64,000 nucleotides of DNA from Pseudophaeomoniella oleicola (Eukaryota; Ascomycota; Eurotiomycetes; Phaeomoniellales; Phaeomoniellaceae), in the NCBI GenBank assembly GCA_003868215.1, contig QWDQ01000013.1, positions 186,001 through 250,000 on the forward strand, in the 5' to 3' direction. Under the pieces are notes generated by a model, which did not search any database, was not told the DNA's origin, and was given only the letters and a program-made list of their open reading frames with translations. This document shows positions 42,951 to 54,399 of the stretch, in pieces (within the stretch, counting starts at the first letter, position 1; each line of letters starts with the position of its first letter). A program made the position numbers and the translations under genes.

Positions 42951-45884
42951 AATTGATTGCCAGCAGTCTGCGTACCAGTATATTCGGGACAAGGAATTGG
43001 CAGAGCGTGCTCTTCCACCGGCAGCTGAGTCTGGTGTATTCGAAAGGTCGTGATGAAGATTTGGAGGATAACAATTGCCAATGCGCCACAGGCAAGATCA
43101 ATCAAGGCGAATTCGAAGGATTATGAGTAGAAATTATCCCAATAGGTTCAATTGGTCGAGCTTCGTATAAGCAAGCGATCTGTGATGGTCGATATAAGCA
43201 ATGAAAAAGAGCGTGAAAATTGCAGGCTAAAAATGATTGTTCAAAAGAATGTCTGAGGCATTGAGGAAGAGATTGACGAGAAGCAGTGAACCTCGAAAAG
43301 AAAAAGCAACCCAATTGCCCCGGAACGAACGTATGCTGTCGAGCAGTACAGCAAGATCGAGTTGAAGCTGGTGTTGAAGAAAGGATTGTTTGGGAGAAGG
43401 AACGTGGAGAGGAGGAAGAGATTGGAATGCTTGGTACCTGAGAGTGGCTACCGTACTCGACTCTCGCCTTATTGTAACTCAGGCCTGGCCCCAATTTCTG
43501 TTTGGGAGAGATTCTAGAGAGGGGCCCCTTCAGTACGGTAATGTTACGCTTCCCCTTTTTAAGAATCTTAGGTTAGTCGAGGGACCAGTCAAAATAGCTT
43601 TACACTGGGTCTCGCCGTTGTGATTTGATGAAGGATCCAACGCTATCTCTTAATCATAGAGTTAGCCTTCACTTAACCGAACCGTTCCCTGTCTTTGGGA
43701 TCTTATTGTTAAGACGCCCAATTGGACAACCGAAGGTGTCATAGCATGTCCATGTACAGAATTACGACCAATGCAGCTACCTTCCTCAGGTAGGTGCAAG
43801 AAGCGTCAGTAGATGGTAATTATGAGTATAGGACCTCTGTCCTTCATTATCAGGGACTCATGGGCAAGCTATCCAGAGCCCTCAATGGAGGCAGGATTTA
43901 CTACGGCAGCATTCAACGGTCCATCTTTCTGAGGATCTTGGTAACTTTACCGTCTATTTCCAGGGGTAATTTCCTCCACAATCTACCTACATAGTAATTA
44001 ACATATTAGGGCGGATTTTGGACAATTACGCGCTATTTCTGTAGTTTCTCTACGGTATCATCACCACATGCCAATTTCTCTTCTAGGATGAATCGTACTG
44101 CTGTTCTGTAGCTGCGGTACGTAGGTGTAGTGTACGGAGTAGAGATGATAAGATGCCTATCTCTATATCGATAGGCACCTATGGTCGTCGCTTTCACGTC
44201 GCTATTGCAGGCTACAGCGTCGTTTGCTAGGTCCCAATTCCCTGTATATGCCTCCACTAGGACAGTCAACCCTCTATGACTACTACGGACCTGGGTTAGG
44301 ATGTACGTATCTGAGATGATCTGGTGATATGGGTACCTTACTGATCGTTTCTCTCATGCTAAGGGGTACGCAACCCATCTTGCACCAAGGCCAATAAAAT
44401 GTTCATTTGTTTTATTTCGCTTCGCCATGCCTGTCATCATCGTCCATACGGTTTGCCCGCAACCTATATGATGGTACTCCCAAGGATACGACCGTCCATC
44501 ACCAGTGTATAGTCGGAGGTGATGGGATGAACGCTGTACTGTAGCTTCGAGTATCTAACCCCCTTTCCGAGCAACGGTTGCGACGGGATGAAAGTCAAAG
44601 ACAAACGGCGCCTACAGGGACCCAGTCGCTCACCTCTCTTTCCCACTCGATTTGGAGAGTGACTACCTTAAGTTGGCACATCCCTCGACTCACCAGCAGG
44701 TCCTTGGACAACCACCAGTACCCAATACCCGATACCCCATACCCGAAAATTAAAGATCCTCCTTTCCATTTGGCATCGCTTCCATGATAATTAACTACAG
44801 CCCAATGCTATTCAGAGTGGAATCCAACGGCCTTTGAATTGACAGGGGTTAGTGTACAAAGTAGACGAAGGGGAGAACGAAGGAGAAATAAACCTTGACG
44901 ATTACAGTAAGGACAACAATTGGGACTAAAGCCGCCGAGCCGCTTTGATTGTTCCCTTGCGAGAAGGCGTGTTTCAAGCGGAGTCGATCACGGAAATGAA
45001 AAGGCTTTATTAACTCATTAAGCGCGGGTACCTGACTGATGTGCAGTAATTGATGCACTCTGTTAAAGGTAAGCTCTACTTATGTGATTTGTCTCCGACG
45101 CCGCCGTTGAAGAACTGGCCTCCCGCCGCCCCCTTTCCGCTGAACTCCCCTCTACCCTTTCCTATCTCTGTATCATTGAGAGTGTATTCAAGTGCCTAGG
45201 AAATACCTTAGGTACAGGAGATACTATCATAGAGCGAAGCTTTTGAATCATCCTTTGGCTTATCTGTTATTACTCCGCTCCCTATCGCGCTGCAGACCAT
45301 GTCTTCGTCTCTTCAGAGGACTTTTCTTCCTCTCATTCTGTCTCTGGTTTCTAGGACTGACCATGCGTAGGAGACCTTACTGCGCGTAGCCACATACAGG
45401 TTGGAAGAAAAACACAGCCTTCTCATTGGATGATGAAAAGTGATCTATATCCCAATCTGTGAAGGCCTGTCTGTCAATCTGCTGTAATACTATGCACAAG
45501 TACCTGTACCTTGTGTAGAACGATCTACCTACATCAATTATCGGTACCTTCTGAGCCATATATAGCAGCGGGTCATGTATTGTGGATGGTGGTACCTCAT
45601 AGACTGTCATCCATGTTCAAAGTTTACAGAAGTGGCTACATTTCGGATTGCGAGTTAATCCTCGATAGCTTGATACCTCCGTCGAGGGCTGTGCAACTGC
45701 GAAACCAACACTAGAAAAGGCTCATATTATCGACAAACTGTAGAATGCGTCCGTAGGAATATGCTTGCTGGTCACAAATTCACGGTTGAGGAATCTGATA
45801 TTTCATCTGCTTAGCTGCTGTCTTGATATACAATCGTGAAGAGAGCATGAAGGAAGGAAGATGAGGAAGCATAGTACAGACGTC
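42951..45884. other. Gene-free 2.9 kb
   Basis: The left 500 bases are the leader and promoter of the membrane-protein gene (CT-rich on the minus strand, about 43250-43430). The rest has no protein-like frame. GGTACC/TACGGTA-type palindromes occur near 43530, 44120 and 45200. The right end is the 3' side of the transporter gene. Confidence 0.45.
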
Positions 45885-47634
45885 TTAATCAATGCGATCG
45901 GGAATGCGTCGGTAGTCGCTCTCTTTCACACCCCAGCCATCTTTGAGGAGGGCGTTCACCTCTTCTAAACTCAACCCCATCGTCTCTGGATAGATATGCC
46001 AAATGCAGACCCATCCAACCGCACAGACGACGGCATAGCAGACAAACGTCCATCCAGGTGTGATAAGGTTCATCATTGGCAGAAATGTCAATCCGATGAC
46101 GAAGTTGCTGGACCAATTGACCAACGTGGAAATGGATGAACCTAGACTGCGCACACTCAACGGGAACAGTTCCGACTGCTGCCAGGGAACATTGCCTATG
46201 CCTGATGCATAAGAGGCAACATAGAGGATCAAAGACACAAGTATGACCATGGTTGGTGTACGTACGGATCCTGTCTGAGCAGGATCTAGTACAATGAAAC
46301 CGGCGGCACACGTTAGGAGCGACAAGGTCATGAATGGTATCGAATAAAGGAGTATCCGCCGCCTGCCAATGCGATCGATGAGGTAGAAAGCGACAAGCGT
46401 GAAGACGAAGTTCGTAAGTGCAACCGAAAGAGCTGTTAATGTTGGCGATGAAAACCCGATCTGTTCAAATAGAGTCGCTGAGAAATACATCAGCACGTTG
46501 AAGCCGCTGAGCTGTTGTAAGCCTTGTAGCAAGCAAGCGATAGTGAGGGCCCGGCGATGTGGCCCGACGTAGAGTAAAGATTCGAGTTCGTCCGTACTGC
46601 CGAAGCAGCTGCGGCCACCCTTGGGAGAAACGGTCGATGTGGAAGTCTCGGCAAGGTGTTCTTGTTCGATGGCTTTTAAAACTCTGGCAACCATGACCTC
46701 GTCGACACCCTTGTTCGAATTGTAGATAGTGGCCAGTACAGACCTGGCCGTCTCAACGCGGTCTATCTTGACCAACCAACGTGGACTCTCAGACATGAAC
46801 ACTAATGCTAGGAGTTGCAGAGCAGCAGGGACAGCACCAAGACCAACCGTCCATCTCCAACCTGTCGGGTGAGCTGAGAATAGCCATCCGGTAATATAGG
46901 CAACGACCTGGCCTCCAGTGATGAACAGGCAGTTGATAGTAACAAGCCGACCTCTTACTTCTGACGGTGCGAGCTCAGAAATATAGCTATGCCTTCATGA
47001 GCGGTATTTCAACGTCATAAAGGGGGGACCATACAGGGGAATAACCATACTTGCACCACCGATTGCTACGCCAACTACACATCTGCCTCCAATCATTCCC
47101 CAGACTTCTGCTGTGAGAGCTTGCCATAGGGCTCCTAAGATGAATAGTAAGTCTGCCAAAAGGATAACCCGCTTTCGACCAAACTTATCAGCAATACTAC
47201 CAGCGAAGGGACTGGCAATAAGTGCAAATAAACTAGTACACGCAGTTATAAGACCTTTGTCCCATTCACTGAGCGGACGGTGCGAAAGGCCTGTACCAAT
47301 CGAGACCAACATGGACGAGATGACACCAGTGCTTCAAGAGGTCAGCGGATGTCAATGACATAGGGGATATATCTTACTCATATCCGAATAGCAGGCCGCT
47401 TATCCCGGCAGAGGCGCTCAGGAACCAGATCAAGATTTTGTTGTAATCACCTGACTGAAAGACGGCTTGACGCGGAATTTCCTGGCCTCCGGTGATGAGA
47501 GGTGCCGTTGATGTTTCAGTATCGACATGCTCAGTCATGGTGAGCAATTCGATATCATCGATATCATCCCCCTTCACCTTCACTGTTTCTCGATGTTGAT
47601 GCACTTCATCCAAGAGGTTGTCTTTGATACACAT
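45885..47634 (-). CDS. MFS sugar-porter family transporter, myo-inositol (Itr) type
   Basis: About 551 residues, 12 membrane helices, exons 47634-47378, 47331-47035 and 46986-45885. Family marks: GLLFGYDTGVIS in helix 1 (split by intron 1), DKFGRKRVILLAD loop 2-3, GRCVVGVAIGGASMVIPLYI (split by intron 2), SELAPSEVRGRLV, SESPRWLVK, LQGLQQLSGFNVLMYFSATL, LIDRIGRRRILL, and PETMGLSLEEV near the end. The strings GNVPWQQSELFPLSVRSLGS and NWSSNFVIGLTFLPMM are typical of fungal Itr1/Itr2 and animal HMIT inositol/proton symporters. A large loop 6-7 with a Ser/Thr-rich insert is present. The first ATG is uncertain; an alternative is MTEHVDTETS about 32 residues in. The plasma membrane is the likely site. 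Specificity is inferred. Confidence 0.88.
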
Positions 47635-48186
47635 CACATGTCAAGGATAAGCATTCTGGAACTCGTATCCAGGATCCACAAATGTCACCTACGGCTGTCC
47701 AAACCATCCACAGTGGTCGTCTCAGCCAAGGCCATCCGATGACTGCTGAACAGAAGCTTGATGGCGAACGCTTTTCTACAAGTCAGCCATTTCAGCATAA
47801 AGACTGGCCGGTACACGGTAGAATCATCCCTGACTACCTAGGGAGGTACAAGAACCATCAAGTCTTCCAATTATATATCCAAGCTCCGAAAGCCAATCAC
47901 AACCTCCGCGCCGATCTGTCTCGCTGTGTACTGGTGGCACCCGTGGGGCAATCCCACAAAAAGGGGGTTCGGCGAGTCGGGAACTGGGGTACGCCTGAAA
48001 GCGGTAAATGCATGTACCTCGGCTCTTTCGAAATGTCGTCAGGAAAGCCGATTTACGGATCGCATAGTAGAAAGTCCCGCCTTGCTGGGCATGCCCGACA
48101 GTCTTCTTATATTGCTTAAGAGGTACCCCATAAAGAAGACTGTTCAGCATCATATCACTCCCTCTATTCGACAACACGTTAGCAAT
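47635..48186. promoter_or_regulatory. Divergent promoter, Itr-type transporter (-) / acyl-CoA oxidase (+)
   Basis: 552 bases between the two start codons. Plus-strand frames here are random. No oleate-response or other known element was identified by eye. Confidence 0.45.
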
Positions 48187-50439
48187 ATGCCTCCTCCAAA
48201 TCCCGATTGGGTCAGCAACCTCAAGCCGTCGGGTCCTCAGGGCAGTGAACTGCTCGAACGAGAACGAGCCAAATCAGACTTGCCAGTAGACAAGCTCTCT
48301 GAGTTTCTATTCTCAAAAGAAGCACTCGACAGACGCGAAAATATTCTCAAGATTCTACTGTCAGAAAAAGTGTTTGACAAGTCGCAGAACTATTTTGCTG
48401 GGAGGGTCGACAGGATACAAACCGCTCTTGCAAGGGCGAAGCGCATTCACCAACTTTCGATTAAGCATAAGTGGTCTGAAGATGAAAACCTGACAGCCAA
48501 CGAACTTATCAGTGAACCTACTCCGTATGGCTTGCACGAGCACATGTTTTTGGTAAGTGTTCTTAAACAGCCTCAAATGCCGCCACTAACTCTGTAGAAA
48601 ACACTGCGCGACCAAGGTACTCCGGAGCAGCATAAATTATTTTTGGAAGCAGCAGAACGCTACGAGGTCATCGGATGCTATGCGCAAACGGAACTAGGGC
48701 ATGGAAGCAATGTCAGGGGTCTCGAGACGCTAGCTATCTGGAATCCTGAGGACAAAACATTCACGTTGAAGTCGCCACATCTGACTGCTTCGAAATGGTG
48801 GATTGGATCATTGGGAAAAGCAGCCAACCATGCTGTGGTGATGGCGCAGTTGATACTCAATGGGAAACCTTACGGACCACATCCATTTGTTGTACAGATC
48901 AGGGATATGAAAACTCATGAACCTCTCCCGAATATACATGTGGGAGACATTGGTCCGAAGTTCGGCTACAAGTAGGTATACCCCTATCACCTCAGGAGCA
49001 GCACCTGACATTTACAGTACTATGGATAACGGGTTCTTGTTGTTCAACGACGTCAAAATCCCCCATATCAATATGCTGGCCCGGTTCTCCGGCGTTGATC
49101 CAAGAACCAATAAATACGTCCGGCCATCCTCGCCATCCTTGATTTACGGAACCTTAACATGGGTACGCTCGACCATTGTCCTTCAGTCTGGGAGTGTTCT
49201 CGCCCGTGGTGTCACGATCGCAACCCGATACTGCTGTGTGAGAAGACAATTTCAGGATCGAGACGCCCCTCCATCAGAACGAGGCGAAAACCAAGTCATG
49301 AACTACACTATGGTCCAAATGCGTCTGTTGCCACTTCTTGCAGCGACCTTTGCCTTGCATTTTACTGGAAGGGGCATGATGGAGCTGTACCAAGAGAATC
49401 AGAAAAGGATGTCCATAGATGTTGGGCAAGCCGCCACGACTGGTCGTGGAGCAGGCCCTGAGGAGCTGAACCCTGGGACTGATCTCCTCGCTGATCTTCA
49501 TGCTACATCGTGCGGGCTGAAAGCAATTGCAAGTACCACAGCAGCGGAGGGTCTTGAAGTGTGTCGAAGAGCTTGTGGTGGTCATGGTTATTCAAGCTAT
49601 TCTGGTATCGGTTCATGGTACGCTGATTACCTGCCGACAGTCACCTGTAAGTTTTCCGATACGTCTACGTTGATGGCATCTAATGATCACTACCAGGGGA
49701 AGGAGACAACTACATGCTCACCCAACAAGTTGCTCGCTACCTTCTGAAATCTGCTCGTGCGGTACTCGCAAACAAAGCACCCGACAATGACACAACACGC
49801 ATACTCCAGACCTTCCTCTCACGTCAAGACATGGGCGCGGCTTTCGACGTTCTGGGATCCGACTCCGAGATCGTCGACGCTTTCGCATGGCGTGCGGCGT
49901 TCCTGACGTTCGAAGCGCTTAAGCACCGTGACGAAGAAAAACAACCCTGGAACAGTCTCCTGGTGGATTTCTACCGCCTCTCTACAGCCCATTCCCAATA
50001 CATGATCGTAAAATCTTTCCACGACGCTCTCAACTCTCCCAGCACGACCTCATCCCTCGACGCCGACACGATCTCCCTCCTCCGCAAACTATACCGACTC
50101 CACTCCCTCCACACGCTCGAACGCGAATCCGCCGAATTCTTCGTCAGCGCCGCCACGACCGTACGCCAGATCCAACTCGCCCGCACAAAGACGGTGATGA
50201 AGCTGCTCGATGAAATCCGCCCGCACGCCGTGCGCCTCGTCGACACCTGGAAATTCCCGGACTGGCAGCTGGACTCCAGCCTCGGTCGCTATGACGGCAA
50301 AGTCTACGAGGACATGTTCTACCGCGCGAGCCAGCTGAACCCGCTGAACGACCTGATCTTCGACCCGAATCCGCATTCGGATCGGATCGTCATGAAAGAT
50401 CTCCGGACAGAAGGAAGCAGCGTCAAATCGAAGCTGTGA
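48187..50439 (+). CDS. POX1: Peroxisomal acyl-CoA oxidase
   Basis: A 703-residue FAD enzyme for the first step of peroxisomal fatty-acid beta-oxidation, making trans-2-enoyl-CoA and hydrogen peroxide. Four exons: 48187-48552, 48598-48971, 49018-49646 and 49697-50439, separated by very short introns (45, 46 and 50 nt). Signatures: CYAQTELGHGSNVRGLET (149-166), KWWIGSLGKAANHAVVMAQL, FGYNTMDNGFLLFNDVKIPH (joined across intron 2), RACGGHGYSSYSGI and PTVTWEGDNYMLTQQVARYL (joined across intron 3). The protein ends VKSKL, a canonical PTS1, so peroxisomal import by Pex5 is expected. Length is normal for the family. Confidence 0.96.
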
Positions 50440-51170
50440 TCCCAAAGTCTCCTTACGCTGCTGCCGCCGCTGTCAAACGAAACCAAACTGCACAGAGCAC
50501 CAATATTCAAAGATAGAAATAAAACAGGAAAGCACAATGATCGTTCACTACGCTCAAAAAAGCAATGAGAGCAAAGCTCTAGTCTATATATTCTCTCAGG
50601 CCTTTCAAGATAGAGACAGAAGAAACTATCGTTCGAGGGGGAGAAAATGGAGGTCTTTGATTGATAGATGGCTTTATTGCTTGGGTAAAAGACAGGTAGG
50701 TATATCGGATAGACTCTTGTGTGTGCGAGAGACTATGGAAAATAGAGACCTGGTAGACATAGTACTGGGAGAGCTTGCGGAATATTGGTGGAGAGGTCTG
50801 GTTAGAGGGGTCCAAGACAACGGAGCACTGGGGGCTTCATTTGGAGGTTCAGCGTGGTTAGCTATCTTGAATTGACAGAATCGAAATCTACCTGCTACTA
50901 GATTGCTTCGTCTCTTGTCTGTCCCCGAACGAAGGCGAGCGCTATTGGAAAAGTGATGGTTAACTCAATTATCATTTCTGTGCCATCATCACGATTCTAC
51001 TATACATGTGAATAAACCTCAGTTACGTTCCTGGCACTGAAGAGAACAAAAGCTCATTTTCCGTCTTGCTCCTCCATGTCTCTTCTAAACCTTCCACCAG
51101 CGGCTTCTGCACAAGAATCCGCTTAATCTAGTCGAAAGGGTTGGCTGTTGTAACGAGTTAGCTGATCTGC
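50440..51170. other. Intergenic between convergent genes
   Basis: About 730 bases, 3' sides of the oxidase gene and the small membrane-protein gene. A 112-codon plus frame (50537-50875) is not protein-like. Confidence 0.45.
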
Positions 51171-51830
51171 TCACTTTCCCATGTGCCTCAGGAATGAGAC
51201 ATACGGAGGGTTGGATGGCATACTTTTCGTGCCCCAATAATTAAGGAAGAGCGACAACCCAATTGTCTCGAAGACACGAGCCATAGTGCCTACGGCAACT
51301 AGATCGAGTGGACGCTTCTCGGTGAGAACTTGGGAGATGATCTAGCCTCTGGTTAGTTATGCGTTGTCCCGGGGGGGCATATTATAACGTACAGATGGGG
51401 CTGAGCTAGCAAAGAAGATCAAGGAACCGAGATAGGCGGCACCCTTGTAGCTGAGAGTTCCAGTAGCATTGATCAAAGCGCCAACACCGTAGGTCTGAAG
51501 AGCTGAACCGACGAGCGATGAACCCCAAGCTGAAGCAGCAGTGGCAGCCTCCTTGGACTTGAAGAATTCCTCCTTGGTGTTTGCAGCTTGAGCGCGGTGG
51601 TAAGTATCGCCAAAGACTGGTGCCAGTACTGCAAGAGAAGCAGCCTGGTTGAAGAGGGTACCAAGAGCAATAGCCGATGGCTTGACTGGTGGGAGGTCTA
51701 GAGGCAAGACGAGTTAGTCTCAGGTTGTTGTCACCACTTTTTGTTTGCAATCTCTCTGAAGCTGATCGCAAGAGCGTACGCCTCAGCAAGGGAACAGAAT
51801 GATAATAGACTTACAGTGAAGAGTGGCCAT
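51171..51830 (-). CDS. Small membrane protein of unknown function
   Basis: A 163-residue protein from exons 51830-51815, 51697-51393 and 51341-51171. The first exon has 16 bases and codes for MATLH plus one base. The spliced product starts MATLHYLPPVKPSAIALGTL and shows three or four hydrophobic segments: IALGTLFNQAASLAVLAPVF, WGSSLVGSALQTYGVGALIN, YKGAAYLGSLIFFASSAPS and VAVGTMARVFETIGLSLFLN. The pattern PPVKPxAIALGT at the start resembles small DUF1761-type integral membrane proteins, but I am not certain. All three junctions restore one continuous frame, which supports the model. The location and role are unknown. Confidence 0.72.
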
Positions 51831-52998
51831 TGTGATGGTTGTGATGCTTCTGAGAGATGAATTACAGGTGGTTTAATCTGGATTGATGAAGTTCTGTTGA
51901 TGGAAGTGAGAAAGAGAAGAATTGGGAAGAGAAGAAGCTTTAAGAAGGGCGAAAGTCAATAATGTAATGCAATGGGAGAAAGTGACGACGTGCAAGAAAT
52001 GGTGAAGTGACGAATGACGAGACCGCTGGTGGGAGTGAAGGTTGATCCAGCTAGGTAACCAAGTGGAATCTTTCTTTACAGTTCTCTCACAGTAGAAGCA
52101 AGCACGGCGAGGACGGTAACTGCATGTAGCCACAGATCCAAGGTCAGCTCGGCAACCCAGGGAAGTCAACAATTTTCGACGAACCAGAAGCTGAGGAATC
52201 GCGAGGAAAAGGTAAAGTTCGTCAAATGCAAAACAATGACGTGAGGATGAGGAGAGGCCTTTGCGGAGATCATACTCGTAGTGTAATGGTATCATTTGCT
52301 GAGATGGCTCAGAAAAGGGGGGGAAATATATGTACGGATCTGTATTAATTACATTACGCCCATTCCCGGTTCTCCTCAGCCACCCGTGGGGCTTGACTAC
52401 TTTGCATCATGACAACTTGGCCTTTTGGAGGAGAAGAACAAGAATGATTTCATACCTGGCCAGTTTTAGGCATGAAGATGGTGTAGCCCACCCTTCTACG
52501 TTGTACCTAGATTGAAAGTCAGGTACCCAAACGAGCCAAAGTAAGGTAATAATAATAGTATGGAAATGAAGGGGTACAGAAGTTGCTGTGGCTTTCTCAA
52601 GGGGGAGAGCTGCAAACCTTCACTAAATGACATCATCCACTATTACTTGCTGTAAACGGAACAGGCATCATTAATGGAAGTCAGAAGGGCAGACTGATTT
52701 CGTTGACCAATGAGGTTGACAATATCTGCTCAATTATGAATGACACTCACTGTTCATCAACGGATTTCAATGCTACCAATTCCATTACTTTGAGACGAAC
52801 CATGATTCTAGAACCAGTGTGCCTGACTTGGACTGCGCCATATGTGTCCCCCGGATTATTGCTTCGACCAATCAATGACCCTGTTCAAATTCAGATCCGA
52901 TAAGATACGACAGACAAAAATTTCCAAGACCGCAATTATGAACCCCCACCAATAACCAGATAAGGTCCCAATGCCAAAGACACCGGAGTACATGTGCC
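51831..52998. promoter_or_regulatory. Divergent promoter, small membrane protein (-) / EFM6 (+)
   Basis: About 1.17 kb. The first 450 bases are CT-rich on the minus strand and fit the leader/promoter of the small membrane-protein gene. No gene recognised. Confidence 0.45.
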
Positions 52999-54019
52999 AT
53001 GGCGCATTCGCAAGACTTGGGAGATGATAGTCCTGTAGACGATTCCTCGGATACGGCCTCCTTCACCTCTGGTGAAAATGATATTTTTGCAATAAAAGAA
53101 GCTCTGATTCCACCGCGGAACCAAAAGGTTGCTGGAACCACGGAAGTCTCGTTTGATGGCTTGTTGAAACAGCCACTGTTGCTGAAGGAGGATCTCAAGG
53201 AGGGATGCGGTGGACAATTATGGCCAGCGGGGATGGTACTGGCGCGCTACATGTTACGATATCACCGTGAGGATCTGGCTGGGAAGAGAATGTATGTACA
53301 TGCGCCGCGAAGATAGGAGATATCAAGTATTTTCTGCATTAGACGCAAGACTGCACTAGAACTATCGGGCTATTGTGCGCAGATTGCGAAAGGTGATGAC
53401 TGACATATCCTCATCTCACAGACTAGAATTGGGTGCAGGAGGTGGGCTTGTTGGCCTCGCTGTCGCCCAGGGATGTCAACTCACCGCCCCACCGAAACTC
53501 TACATCACCGACCAACTTCCCATGTACTCCCTCATGAAGGAGAACATCGAACTCAACAACCTCGGATCGAAAGTTGGAGCAGCTATATACGACTGGGGCG
53601 GTCCTATGCCTGAAGACATCGATTTTGAAAGTAGCAGCAGTAATATCTCTAGTAGGACTATCACAATCAACAACAACGTCTCGAAACCAACCCAAGAGCA
53701 ACAGCATTCATCATCTCAGCATCAAAGCACCCCCACGAACCCCAAACCCGACATAATCCTCGCCGCCGACTGTGTCTACTTCGAACCGGCCTTCCCCCTC
53801 CTCCGCGACACCTTACTCGACCTCATCAACCAAAACCCAAACCGGGACGCCGTATGCTACTTCTGTTTCAAGAAGCGAAGAAAAGCCGACTGGCGGTGCA
53901 TCAGGATGATCGAGAAGATCTTGGACGTGAAAGAGGTGGAGGACGATGTCATGGGCCAGGAGAAGGAAGGGTATGGAAATGAGGCGATTTATTTATATAG
54001 ACTTAGAAGGAAGAGCTGA
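52999..54019 (+). CDS. EFM6: Protein-lysine methyltransferase EFM6 (METTL21 family)
   Basis: A 296-residue enzyme from exons 52999-53291 and 53422-54019 (130-nt intron). Efm6 methylates a lysine of translation elongation factor eEF1A. After an acidic N-terminus (1-30), the block GCGGQLWPAGMVLARYML precedes motif I, ILELGAGGGLVGLAVA (98-113), which is created by splicing AT|A. Motif LYITDQLPMYSLMKENIELN follows, and post-I IILAADCVYFEPAFPLL carries the family's ADC.YFE pattern. CYFCFKKRRKADWRCIRMIEK is very close to other Efm6 proteins. A Ser/Gln/Asn-rich insert (about 170-205) interrupts the fold. The start is the ATG giving MAHSQDLGDDSP. Confidence 0.9.
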
Positions 54020-54399
54020 TCTATTAGACGTTATTGTTATGAGTGATAGATAGAATGGTATAGAACCACAGGATAGACAGATAGATGCATAGAGAGAGGT
54101 ATACAAGATGGTATCTGGTATACATGCTTCAGAAGGTATCCCGAGGGACAGTCACCATTACTACATCCGGTAGCTGAATACCCGAATAGAGAGAAAACGC
54201 CAAGGTCACGTCCACCAGTTGGTGGGAAAAACGTAGAAAAAAGGCACTGCTAAAAGTGATGGGTATGAAGAGGTAACCTACCTAAGGTATACAATACAAT
54301 AAAATCTTCAACAGCAAAGTATCCCGACATCACGAAATTCATCATCGACTACTTCTGTGACAACAGAATCTTAGATATGTAACTGGTATGGAATTCATT
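54020..54399. other. Intergenic between convergent EFM6 and MPP10
   Basis: About 380 bases of 3' untranslated DNA. A CCTACCTAAGGTA motif near 54278 resembles the half-site of the 22-bp palindrome. Nothing else. Confidence 0.45.
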
